Of a stretch of DNA of 6,772 bases, positions 1 through 5,898 are shown one piece after another. Source of the DNA: Spirochaetales bacterium (GTDB lineage: Bacteria; Spirochaetota; Spirochaetia; DSM-27196; PWMO01); the NCBI GenBank assembly GCA_007123465.1, contig SKLB01000035.1, positions 1 to 6,772 on the forward strand, written 5' to 3'. Under the pieces are notes generated by a model that saw only the letters and a program-made list of their open reading frames with translations, was not told the DNA's origin and searched no databases. Both the position numbers and the translations under genes were made by a program. Every line of letters begins with the position of its first letter. The stretch's first letter is position 1.

Positions 1-126
1 AACATCTCGGTACACGAATACGAACGGATCGACTGGCACCGCGTGTATGAGCTTATCACCACTCGGCTCGAAGACTTTCGAGCGTTCGTAGCGGCGGTAG
101 TGAAGGCCGGCGAGCAGCGCGAGTGA
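1..126 (+). CDS. HepT/DUF86-type RNase toxin, C-terminal fragment (5' end outside window)
   Basis: Frame 1 is open from the first base to a TGA at 124-126 and gives the last 41 residues of a protein. The fragment begins NISVHEYERIDW and continues as an amphipathic helix (YELITTRLEDFRAFVAAVV). This matches the end of HepT/DUF86 proteins, in which an R-x4-H-x-Y motif is followed by a helical tail. Here His5 and Tyr7 are visible and the Arg would be the residue just before the window. In characterised HepT/MntA type VII toxin-antitoxin pairs, HepT is a HEPN-fold RNase, and the Tyr of this motif is AMPylated by the partner nucleotidyltransferase to neutralise it. By inference an MNT-type antitoxin gene should lie just upstream, outside the window. 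The family call rests on a short stretch, so it is good but not certain. Confidence 0.75.
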   Translation, partial: NISVHEYERIDWHRVYELITTRLEDFRAFVAAVVKAGEQRE

Positions 127-331
127 CGCGGCGTCTTGTTGCTTGACGATCCTGATCGGCTCGAACACCGACGTATTTGTAGATATCAAGTCTATGCTTG
201 GTGATGTCTTCTCTGGATGGCGCCGGGCTGGGAATCAACTCTCGAATGCTATTGTCTTGCGAGTACGTTGCAATCTATCGGCGGCAGGGCAGACGGCAAG
301 CGTGGAGGTTATAGACGACCCGCGCCCCGGT

Positions 332-360
332 GACGCCGGACTGCGGTGCAGACCGGCGTC
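332..360. terminator. GC-rich inverted repeat, possible part of a terminator region
   Basis: GACGCCGG (332-339) and CCGGCGTC (353-360) form a perfect 8-bp stem with a 13-nt loop. It lies between two convergent genes, beyond the stop of the lipoprotein gene. No T-tract follows on either strand, so it is not a classic intrinsic terminator. It could be a transcript-end-stabilising hairpin or a chance GC-rich dyad. Confidence 0.3.
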
Positions 361-371
361 TCGCGGTTTAA

Positions 372-389
372 GCCTCGGAAGCCCGAGGC
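372..389 (-). terminator. Hairpin just downstream of the lipoprotein gene
   Basis: On the minus strand GCCTCGG, a 4-nt loop and CCGAGGC form a perfect 7-bp stem beginning 12 nt after the lipoprotein stop codon. It is followed by TTAAACC rather than a run of T. Position and stem quality suggest a weak or Rho-assisted terminator for the lipoprotein transcript. The lack of a U-tract keeps confidence modest. Confidence 0.4.
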
Positions 390-401
390 CGAGCAGCGGT
401 C

Positions 402-989
402 TTAGCGCGCGCGGCTTACCGTGACCAGGGTGGAAAGCGGATCGGTACCCTCGAGCTGTGCTGTCACCTTGATGACGGTCTCGGCGTAGTGCAACGGCAG
501 GTTTGTCGAGAACGATCCGTCATCGGCAACTGTGACCTCGCTGCCCGCTACATAGACCCTGGCTGCGGCATCAGAAACCGTTCCGGCCACTGTTACGGGG
601 TTCTGCGCAACAACGCTGTTATCCTCCGGCGAGCTGACGTTCAGCGCCAGTTTGCGCGTGACGTTCAGAGTCCTGGTGATCGGCGACTGACCGGCCACTT
701 CGGCGGCAACCGAGATGCGAGTGGTGCCATAGGGCAGCGGCATCGTATGCGAGAACGAGCCGTCACCGGTGACCTCAGCGGTAGCATCGTTGATCTTCAC
801 CGTGGCCGACGCGTCGGAGACGATTCCGGTTACCGTTACCTCGGCGGCACCGGTCTCCGCCCTGGAAGCCGGCGATGTGATCTCCAGTCGTACCCGCGGC
901 GCTGCCGGTCCGCCACAGGCAACTACGGCCAGACCCACAATGACGGCCAGTGCAATCGGAACTCCCAAACGCAGCATGTTTCTCTTCAT
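402..989 (-). CDS. Lipoprotein with two tandem Ig-like (beta-sandwich) repeats
   Basis: This 195-residue protein starts with a charged n-region (MKRNMLR), a hydrophobic segment (about 9-24) and a lipobox, VVAC, with the lipidated Cys at 25 followed by GG. That marks an exported, membrane-anchored lipoprotein. The mature part is two homologous repeats, about 35-112 and 115-193. Each carries SDA-x-A-x-V, then DGSFS, then PL-x-Y, a Thr/Val-rich strand, and an end in V-x-R. This pattern is typical of bacterial Ig-like or glucodextranase-B-like beta sandwiches, often used for binding or as spacers. No catalytic domain is present. The start is supported by GGAGG (996-1000) 6 nt before the ATG. The gene is divergent from the two-component operon, so it could be its target or an accessory sensor. 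That link is inference; the ligand is unknown. Confidence 0.85.
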   Translation of the reverse strand: MKRNMLRLGVPIALAVIVGLAVVACGGPAAPRVRLEITSPASRAETGAAEVTVTGIVSDASATVKINDATAEVTGDGSFSHTMPLPYGTTRISVAAEVAGQSPITRTLNVTRKLALNVSSPEDNSVVAQNPVTVAGTVSDAAARVYVAGSEVTVADDGSFSTNLPLHYAETVIKVTAQLEGTDPLSTLVTVSRAR

Positions 990-1078
990 AACTTTCCTCC
1001 GTTGATCTACCGGAATCCGGATGCCTCAGGCACGCGGTGCCGGCTGGTTTTACTCATGAACTGGACCAACAATACGCC

Positions 1079-1100
1079 GAAGTTATGAAGAACTTATGTA
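1079..1100. promoter_or_regulatory. Tandem 11-bp direct repeat, candidate response-regulator operator
   Basis: GAAGTTATGAA (1079-1089) is followed immediately by GAACTTATGTA (1090-1100). Nine of 11 positions match and the period is exactly 11 bp. OmpR/PhoB-class regulators bind as head-to-tail dimers to direct repeats spaced 10-11 bp. The site lies between the divergent lipoprotein and response regulator genes, about 24 bp upstream of the proposed -35 region of the regulator promoter and about 90 bp upstream of the lipoprotein start. Binding by the neighbouring regulator is inferred, not shown. Confidence 0.45.
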
Positions 1101-1123
1101 CTCTTGCTGCTCTTCGAGAAAAA

Positions 1124-1152
1124 AGTACAAGCGCATGTATTACTGCTATAAT
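1124..1152 (+). promoter_or_regulatory. Promoter of the two-component operon (extended -10)
   Basis: A consensus TATAAT (1147-1152) is preceded by TGC, giving the extended -10 form TGnTATAAT. A weak -35 (AGTACA, 1124-1129, 3 of 6 matches to TTGACA) sits 17 bp upstream, so the extended -10 probably compensates. The predicted transcription start is near 1159, leaving a leader of about 28 nt before the ATG at 1187. A partial dyad, ATTACTG (1139-1145) and CAGTGTAAT (1157-1165), brackets the -10. Confidence 0.6.
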
Positions 1153-1186
1153 TGATCAGTGTAATGTTTGTCTCGAAGGGTGATCT

Positions 1187-1888
1187 ATGGCGGCGGGCAG
1201 GAAGGTGCTGGTTGTAGATGATGACCGTAAGACGGTCAGACTCATCAGATTGTACCTGGAGCAGGACGGATTTCGCGTGACATGCGCCTATGACGGTCCT
1301 TCGGCCCTTCGGCTGGCACGGGATACCCATCCCGAAGTCATTGTACTTGACCTCATGCTGCCGGGCATCAACGGAGTGGAGGTGTGCCGCACGCTTCGCG
1401 CAGAATCAGAAGCGGCAATTATCATGCTCACGGCACGGGTAGCCCTGGAAGACAGGGTAGGCGGTCTTGAAGCAGGAGCAGACGACTACGTGGTCAAGCC
1501 CTTCAGTCCGCGAGAGCTGCTGGCACGCGTGCGCGCGGTGGTGCGGCGACTCCCTGCCGAGGCGGTATTCCGTGGGCCGGATGAAGTCAGCTGCGGAGAA
1601 CTGACGCTGAACTTTCAGAGACACGAGGTTCGGTTGGGTTCGCGGTTGCTCGATATCACGCCGGTGGAGTTTCGTTTGCTCGGGGCCATGATCAGGGAGC
1701 CGCGGCGTGTATTTGACAGGCAGCAATTGGTGCAGCGCGTATTTGGTTATGACTACGAGGGGATGGAACGAACGATTGACGTTCACATCCGCAATCTGCG
1801 CCGCAAGATAGAGGCTGATCCCGCACGGCCGGTATATATCAAAACGGTCTACGGTGTGGGCTACACGTTTGCGCCCGAGGCGGCTTGA
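1187..1888 (+). CDS. OmpR/PhoB-family two-component response regulator
   Basis: This 233-residue cytoplasmic transcription regulator has the usual length for the family. The receiver domain (about 5-120) shows the acidic pocket VVDDD (11-13), the phospho-acceptor Asp55 in LDLMLPG, the switch residues Thr82 (MLTAR) and Tyr101, and Lys104 in KPF. The winged-helix DNA-binding domain (about 133-229) contains LDITPVEFRLL, the recognition helix RTIDVHIRNLRRKI, and the wing motif VYGVGYTF. A GAAGGG ribosome binding site (1175-1180) lies 6 nt before the ATG. The stop overlaps the start of the downstream kinase gene, so the two are translationally coupled and the kinase is the cognate phosphodonor. 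The signal and regulon cannot be told from sequence. The operator-like 11-bp repeat upstream suggests autoregulation and/or control of the divergent lipoprotein gene. I give no specific name such as BaeR or RegX3 because the motifs do not separate them. Confidence 0.95.
   Translation: MAAGRKVLVVDDDRKTVRLIRLYLEQDGFRVTCAYDGPSALRLARDTHPEVIVLDLMLPGINGVEVCRTLRAESEAAIIMLTARVALEDRVGGLEAGADDYVVKPFSPRELLARVRAVVRRLPAEAVFRGPDEVSCGELTLNFQRHEVRLGSRLLDITPVEFRLLGAMIREPRRVFDRQQLVQRVFGYDYEGMERTIDVHIRNLRRKIEADPARPVYIKTVYGVGYTFAPEAA
1877..1880 (+). promoter_or_regulatory. Ribosome binding site that sets the kinase start
   Basis: GAGG (1877-1880), inside the last codons of the response regulator, lies 7 nt from the ATG at 1888 but only 4 nt from the in-frame TTG at 1885. 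The spacing favours the ATG, which shares its A with the regulator's TGA stop. Confidence 0.55.
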
Positions 1889-3279
1889 TGCGCTCATTCC
1901 AACTCAAACTGTTTGCCGGCTTCTCGATTGTGATTCTGGTGGCGGTAGGCACCATTTCACTCTTTGTGATGCAGGGCGCAGAGCAGGAGATGGAAACCTA
2001 TGTAGAACGAACCGAACAGCTCTACCTTACCCGGATGGAACACTGGCTTCACGGTTACTACACCCGCGGCGGGAGTTGGGACGGTGTTTATTACTACATA
2101 GATGAAATGGGAGTCCTTTCCGGACAGCGAGTCGTGTTGACCGATCCCGACGGCGTTGTAATTGCGGATTCCCACGGCGGGCTGGTTGGCCGCTATTTTG
2201 CGTCCGAGTGGCCGCAGCGTGAACTCATTTCAGACCAGAACAACGTGCAGCTGGGGACACTCTACGTAGAAGGCGAACCTACAGTTGAGACGGCGTATCA
2301 GCAGGATCTTGCTCGTTCGATCAACTTCTTCCTGTTCTGGGGCAGTATGCTGGCTCTTGCCGCAGCATTTATACTGAGTACGGTAATTGCACGCCGGATC
2401 TCGGCTCCGGTGCGGGCTCTGCTGAACGCAACGCGGCGCATCGGTCGGGGGGATTTCTCCGACACCGTTCAATTGCGTGACAAGGGAGAGATCGGGGAAC
2501 TGGCCCAGGCGTTCAACGGTATGGCGCGTGACCTGGAACACGCCGCGCAGTTACGCCGCAATTTTGTTGCCGACACCGCTCACGAGCTACGTACTCCGCT
2601 TTCCAATATCCGAGGTTACCTCGAGGCGGCGGAGGACGGCCTGGTAAGCTCGGCTGAAGCCGTGGCGGCGGTCAAAGAAGATGCCGGGTTGCTGCACCGA
2701 CTGGTTGAAGATCTGCAGGAGTTGGCGCTTGCCGACGCCGGCGGCCTGACACTGATGCGCCAACCGACCGATATGTTGGCACTGGTGAGCCAGGCGCTAG
2801 CCGCTGCCGGCAGGGCAGCGAAGGCAAAGGGCGTTGAGCTGGCAATTCAAATGCCCGCCGAAGAGCTGCCCGAGGTCCAGGTTGATTCGCAGCGGATCGC
2901 ACAGGTTCTGAGAAACCTGATAGACAATGCGCTAACGCACTCTGAACGGGGTGACAAGGTTACGCTCTCGGTGGAACTGGAGCCGCAACGGATGCTTGTG
3001 ACGGTAATCGACAGCGGCACGGGCATACCCGAGCAGGATCTGAGCAGGATCTTTGATCGCTTCTACCGCGTAGACCAGTCACGTGCAAGGGCTACCGGCG
3101 GCAGCGGTCTGGGCTTGACCATCTGCCGTCATCTGGTAGAGGCACACGGGGGAACGATAAGCGCTGCGGCGCCTCCCGGAGGTGGCAGCCGTTTCACGTT
3201 CACTGTTCCGCTTCAGAGGGCAGCAGATGGGTTTGAATCCGACACAGACCCTGCGGCTCGATATCAAGTGCGGCGTTGA
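1888..3279 (+). CDS. Membrane-bound sensor histidine kinase (HAMP-HisKA-HATPase)
   Basis: This 463-residue inner-membrane kinase is the partner of the upstream response regulator. TM1 is about residues 8-28. An extracytoplasmic sensor region (about 29-145) contains GGSWDGV around Trp64 and a TDPDGVVIADS segment (85-95) recalling PAS/Cache-like sensor strands. TM2 is about 147-168, followed by HAMP (about 169-221). The HisKA H-box has the phospho-acceptor His232 in HELRTPLSN. The catalytic domain shows the N-box (Asn343, Asn347 in RNLIDNALTHS), G1 (Asp375-Ser-Gly-x-Gly), the F-box IFDRFYRVD and G2 (GGSGLGL, 404-410). All residues needed for activity are present. After the last core strand (FTFTVPL) there is an extra polar tail of about 20 residues. 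Its DNA lies inside the 80-bp overlap with the convergent downstream gene. ATG 1888 is preferred to TTG 1885 on ribosome-binding-site spacing. The ligand is unknown. Confidence 0.95.
   Translation: MRSFQLKLFAGFSIVILVAVGTISLFVMQGAEQEMETYVERTEQLYLTRMEHWLHGYYTRGGSWDGVYYYIDEMGVLSGQRVVLTDPDGVVIADSHGGLVGRYFASEWPQRELISDQNNVQLGTLYVEGEPTVETAYQQDLARSINFFLFWGSMLALAAAFILSTVIARRISAPVRALLNATRRIGRGDFSDTVQLRDKGEIGELAQAFNGMARDLEHAAQLRRNFVADTAHELRTPLSNIRGYLEAAEDGLVSSAEAVAAVKEDAGLLHRLVEDLQELALADAGGLTLMRQPTDMLALVSQALAAAGRAAKAKGVELAIQMPAEELPEVQVDSQRIAQVLRNLIDNALTHSERGDKVTLSVELEPQRMLVTVIDSGTGIPEQDLSRIFDRFYRVDQSRARATGGSGLGLTICRHLVEAHGGTISAAAPPGGGSRFTFTVPLQRAADGFESDTDPAARYQVRR
3031..3052 (+). repeat. Perfect 11-bp tandem duplication inside the kinase gene
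   Basis: GAGCAGGATCT occurs twice back to back (3031-3041 and 3042-3052). The period is not a multiple of three, so the copies are read in different frames. They encode the normal family sequence PEQDLSRIF between the G1 and F boxes. It therefore looks like chance or codon-choice similarity rather than a recent duplication. Confidence 0.85.
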
Positions 3280-3775
3280 ACTTACTCGACATGTTCTGGA
3301 ACGCGATCAGTCCGGTCAGCTCGACTATGGCGTCGTCGCCGTAGTGTCGACGCAGCCGAGCAAAGAGCTCATCATCAACCTGTACGTCGCTGCGGGTGAT
3401 GATTTCGGCGTATTCGAGCGCCAGCTTCTCTGCTTCGCTGAAGTTGCGACTGTCACGAAATGACGCGAGCTGACTCAGCTTCTCTTCGTGGTCTCCGTGG
3501 CTCAGCACCCGCGCGGCATTGAAGTCTACGCAGAATGCGCACCAGTTGATCTGGGAGACCCGTACGGTTATCAGGGCACGCAGCACCGGATCCAGCGCTG
3601 AACGTTGGCGTTCGAAGCCGGCAAAAAAGATCAGAAAACGTCGCAACAAAACGGGGACTCTGCCCCAGATAAGAGTAGGCACCAGGTGCCCACCGTACAC
3701 GCGCCGCTGCCGGGCATACATCAGCCGCAAGTACCAAGGGTAGCGCGACAACGGTTTTGGAGCGATTCTTGGCAT
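3200..3775 (-). CDS. Carboxymuconolactone decarboxylase/AhpD-like family protein
   Basis: This 191-residue, probably cytoplasmic helical protein has the redox-type C-x-x-C of the CMD/AhpD family in SQINWCAFCVDFN (Cys79 and Cys82) and His93 shortly after. The preceding LRALITVRVSQ segment and the later EKLALEYAEIIT and IVELTGLIAFQN segments also fit the CMD fold. Family members act as alkylhydroperoxidase/peroxidase-like thiol enzymes or as decarboxylases; which applies here is not visible. The start at 3775 is chosen because GAGG (3783-3786) precedes it by 7 nt. The longer in-frame start at 3853 would read through the tRNA-Leu gene. The gene lies 52 nt downstream of the tRNA on the same strand with no clear terminator between, so co-transcription is possible. 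Its last 26 or so codons overlap the kinase gene tail to tail. Confidence 0.85.
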   Translation of the reverse strand: MPRIAPKPLSRYPWYLRLMYARQRRVYGGHLVPTLIWGRVPVLLRRFLIFFAGFERQRSALDPVLRALITVRVSQINWCAFCVDFNAARVLSHGDHEEKLSQLASFRDSRNFSEAEKLALEYAEIITRSDVQVDDELFARLRRHYGDDAIVELTGLIAFQNMSSKFNAALDIEPQGLCRIQTHLLPSEAEQ

Positions 3776-3782
3776 CGATTTG

Positions 3783-3786
3783 CCTC
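3783..3786 (-). promoter_or_regulatory. Ribosome binding site that sets the CMD-family start
   Basis: GAGG on the minus strand lies 7 nt before the ATG at 3775. It supports this start over the upstream in-frame ATG at 3853, which falls within the tRNA-Leu gene. Confidence 0.6.
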
Positions 3787-3827
3787 GTACGTTATCAGCA
3801 GCATGCCATGAGCTAAGGATTGGAATT

Positions 3828-3910
3828 GCGGCGAAGAGGACTTGAACCTCCACGGGATTGCTCCCACTAGCCCCTCAAGCTAGCGTGTCTACCAATTTCA
3901 CCATCGCCGC
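3828..3910 (-). tRNA. tRNA-Leu, anticodon GAG
   Basis: This 83-nt class II tRNA reads on the minus strand. The acceptor stem GCGGCGA pairs perfectly with TCGCCGC. The D-arm is GTG/CAC around AAATTGGTAGAC. The anticodon stem CTAGC/GCTAG encloses loop TTGAGGG with anticodon GAG (3874-3876), reading CUC/CUU leucine codons. The long variable arm is GGGA-GCAA-TCCC, and the T-arm GGAGG/CCTCT holds loop TTCAAGT. The long variable arm and anticodon fit tRNA-Leu. CCA is not encoded (AAT follows). The gene lies 45 nt downstream of pepF and 52 nt upstream of the CMD-family gene on the same strand. Confidence 0.97.
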
Positions 3911-3929
3911 GTGTTCTGCTTGTCCGGGC

Positions 3930-3959
3930 ACTCTACTGCAGGCCCACCGGTTTTGTCAA
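3930..3959 (-). promoter_or_regulatory. Probable tRNA-Leu promoter overlapping the pepF stop codon
   Basis: On the minus strand a perfect TTGACA (3954-3959) and TAGAGT (3930-3935, 4 of 6 matches to TATAAT) are 18 bp apart. The predicted transcription start is near 3923, about 13 nt before the mature tRNA 5' end. The pepF stop codon TGA (3958-3956) lies inside the -35 hexamer. Confidence 0.6.
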
Positions 3960-5779
3960 GATCCGACAGACGTCCCGGCCAGGAGCTTCTCCATCTGTTG
4001 AACCAGCCTCTCGAACTGTGTCAGTGCTTCGCGGATCGGCTGCGGGTCGCTCATGTCTACACCGGCAGCGCGCAGTGAATCGATCGGGAAGCGCGAGCCG
4101 CCGGACTTGAGGAAGGCAAAGTAGGCGTCGCGTTCGGCCGCGCCGCCGCCGGTTACGCGCTGCGCCAGACTGAGGGCGGCCGAAATGCCGGTGGCGTACT
4201 TGTAGACGTAGAACGCGCGGTAGAAGTGCGGAATACGCAGGCCCTCCAGGTCTGCGGTCTTGTCAAGTACAACCTCGGGGCCGAAGAAGTCGGTCAGCAG
4301 CGAGCGGTAGGTGCTGCGGATGCTGTCTACTGTCAGCGGCTCGCCGGACTCCACCATCGCGTGCGCGCGGTGTTCAAACTCGGCAAACATCGTCTGGCGG
4401 AAGAGCGTGGCGATGATATCGTCCACCTGTTTGTTGACCAGGTAGGCCTGCATGCGTCGGTCGCTGGTGTGAGCCATCATGTGTTCAAACAGCAGCTGCT
4501 CGTTGAAGGTGGATGCAACTTCGGCCTCAAAGATCGTGTACTGGTAGTGCTGGAAGGGGTTTGCGCGTGCCGAGTACCAGGAGTGCATCGAATGACCGGC
4601 CTCGTGCGCAATGGTGAATACGTCGCGCAGAACGTCTTGCTTGTAGTTGAGCAGAATGTAGGGTTCGCCAACGTAGCTGCCGGCAGAAAAAGCGCCCGAG
4701 CGCTTGCCCCTGTTTTCGTAGCGATCTACCCAACCGCCCAGCAGTCCGCGGCGCAGCACGTCGGTATACTCATCTCCCAGCGGAGCCAGCGATTCGATCA
4801 CCATATCCACCGCTTGTTCGTAGCTGTGTATGACGCTGAGGTCAGCTACCAGTGGTACCCGCGTGTCCCAGAGGTGCAGTTCATCCAGCTGCAACAGCCT
4901 GCGGCGCAGATCGTAGTATCGGTGCAGGGCCGGCAGACTTTCGCGGACCGTTGCTATCAGGTTGTCGTAGACCGACTCGGCCACATCGTCGGCAAACAGT
5001 GCCGCCGCGCGCGCCGAACCGTAGTTGCGCACACGCGCCGAGTAGATGTCCAGCTGCACACTTCCGGCGTAGAGACTGGCCAGAGTGTTCTTGTGCCCGT
5101 CGTAGCCAGCCATGAACTGCTTCCAGGCGCGCCGGCGGACGTCGCGGTTGGGATGCAGCATCAGTGAAGAAAAGGTGGACTGAGTTATCGTACGCCGGCC
5201 TTCCGGTGTAGCGATGGTGCCGAAGTTCATATCAACGTCGGTCAGCGCGCCAAAGCTGCGGCGGGCGGTCTGATTGGCCTCCTGCTGCATCGCCAGCAGT
5301 TTCTCCTCCCGGGCTGAAAGAACGTGCGGCTTGAATCTGCGGATCTTGCGCAGGCTGATGCGGTAGTCAGTCAGCAGCGGGTCAGCCAGAAACTGCTCCA
5401 TTGTCTCATCCGGGATAGCCTGGATCTCGGGATTCTGGTAACTCGCTGCTGCATCGGCCTCGGTTGCGGCCTGCAGGAAGCGTGACCAGCGGCGCTGGCG
5501 CTCGCTGTCGCCGGCGTCCTCGGTAGTGCGCAGGTGCGCGTAGTATCCCAGCCGTTCTTCCTGAATACCCAACTCGGCCATGAACTCGAGGCAGTCCTTC
5601 AGTGCGACCGCAGACTGTCCTAACGTGCCGCTGAACGCTGCTATGCGAGGAATCCGGCCACGGAAAAGCTCGAAGTCTGCTTCCCAGGCCTGATCACTGC
5701 CATAAAGTGTGTCCAGATTCCACTGGTGCTCGCGCGGTACCTGTTTCCGTGTCGGGATCTGCGCTGCCGTGTTGCCCAT
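3956..5779 (-). CDS. pepF: Oligoendopeptidase F (M3B zinc metallopeptidase)
   Basis: This 607-residue protein matches the usual PepF length of about 600. It is a cytoplasmic zinc peptidase that cleaves short peptides during peptide turnover or recycling. The zinc site is HEAGH (392-396: His392 and His396 ligands, Glu393 catalytic base) with the third ligand Glu420 in EAEVAST, the M3 arrangement. Downstream, HFYRAFYVYKYATG (518-531) carries the His and Tyr residues that bind substrate and stabilise the transition state in M3 enzymes. N-terminal features typical of PepF include WNLDTLY (20-26) and the helical lid region. There is no signal peptide. GGAGG (5790-5794) lies 10 nt before the ATG, slightly long spacing. 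A promoter at 5816-5844 is credible. The gene is divergent from the pyrophosphatase gene and upstream of the tRNA-Leu gene on the same strand. Nothing suggests truncation. Confidence 0.95.
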   Translation of the reverse strand: MGNTAAQIPTRKQVPREHQWNLDTLYGSDQAWEADFELFRGRIPRIAAFSGTLGQSAVALKDCLEFMAELGIQEERLGYYAHLRTTEDAGDSERQRRWSRFLQAATEADAAASYQNPEIQAIPDETMEQFLADPLLTDYRISLRKIRRFKPHVLSAREEKLLAMQQEANQTARRSFGALTDVDMNFGTIATPEGRRTITQSTFSSLMLHPNRDVRRRAWKQFMAGYDGHKNTLASLYAGSVQLDIYSARVRNYGSARAAALFADDVAESVYDNLIATVRESLPALHRYYDLRRRLLQLDELHLWDTRVPLVADLSVIHSYEQAVDMVIESLAPLGDEYTDVLRRGLLGGWVDRYENRGKRSGAFSAGSYVGEPYILLNYKQDVLRDVFTIAHEAGHSMHSWYSARANPFQHYQYTIFEAEVASTFNEQLLFEHMMAHTSDRRMQAYLVNKQVDDIIATLFRQTMFAEFEHRAHAMVESGEPLTVDSIRSTYRSLLTDFFGPEVVLDKTADLEGLRIPHFYRAFYVYKYATGISAALSLAQRVTGGGAAERDAYFAFLKSGGSRFPIDSLRAAGVDMSDPQPIREALTQFERLVQQMEKLLAGTSVGS

Positions 5780-5815
5780 TGAGTGTATGCCTCCGCGCCT
5801 GGTGTATTGTGCTAC

Positions 5816-5844
5816 AAACTATGAAGCACCGGCACCAAAGTCAA
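5816..5844 (-). promoter_or_regulatory. Predicted pepF promoter
   Basis: On the minus strand TTGACT (5839-5844, 5 of 6 matches to the -35 consensus) and TAGTTT (5816-5821, 3 of 6) are 17 bp apart. CATAGT, overlapping the -10 position, is an alternative at 15 bp spacing. The expected start near 5809 gives a leader of about 30 nt containing GGAGG. Confidence 0.45.
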
Positions 5845-5898
5845 GCCCGGCTCCAACTGAGCGTGCAACTTCTGCGGCAGGCATCGCTTCGATACGTC

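Larger units (their letters stand above)
127..401. other. Intergenic region with no convincing gene
   Basis: This stretch separates the HepT-like gene from the convergent lipoprotein gene. An open frame starting at a TTG (143) runs into the lipoprotein gene, but it has no ribosome binding site, its composition is Arg/Ser/Gly/Pro-rich like random GC-rich sequence, and it shows no family motif. No tRNA fold or repeat array is visible. The only structures seen are two inverted repeats near its right end, listed separately. Confidence 0.6.

Noticed and set aside
143..180. TTGACG at 143-148 as a promoter for a gene in the left gap
   Set aside because: No -10-like hexamer lies 15-19 bp downstream and there is no credible gene to express.
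56..238. Minus-strand open frame of 60 codons
   Set aside because: It overlaps the HepT-like coding end on the opposite strand, is Arg-rich as expected for an antisense frame, and has no recognisable motif.
143..424. Plus-strand open frame of 93 codons in the gap before the lipoprotein gene
   Set aside because: It starts at TTG without a ribosome binding site, overlaps the end of the lipoprotein gene, has random GC-rich composition and shows no family motif.
1885..1887. TTG start codon for the histidine kinase
   Set aside because: The adjacent ATG at 1888 has better ribosome-binding-site spacing and the common TGATG stop-start overlap.
3172..3182. CCTCC-C-GGAGG dyad near the end of the kinase gene as a terminator for the CMD-family gene
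   Set aside because: A one-base loop cannot form a stable hairpin and no T-tract follows. It encodes the glycine/proline-rich part of the kinase C-terminus.
3776..3853. N-terminal extension of the CMD-family gene to an ATG at 3853
   Set aside because: It would place coding sequence inside the mature tRNA-Leu gene. The ATG at 3775 has a well-placed GAGG.
4226..5167. 313-codon plus-strand open frame antisense to pepF
   Set aside because: pepF on the other strand is clearly real, with complete zinc-site and substrate-binding motifs. The antisense frame shows no family motif and is a GC-codon shadow.
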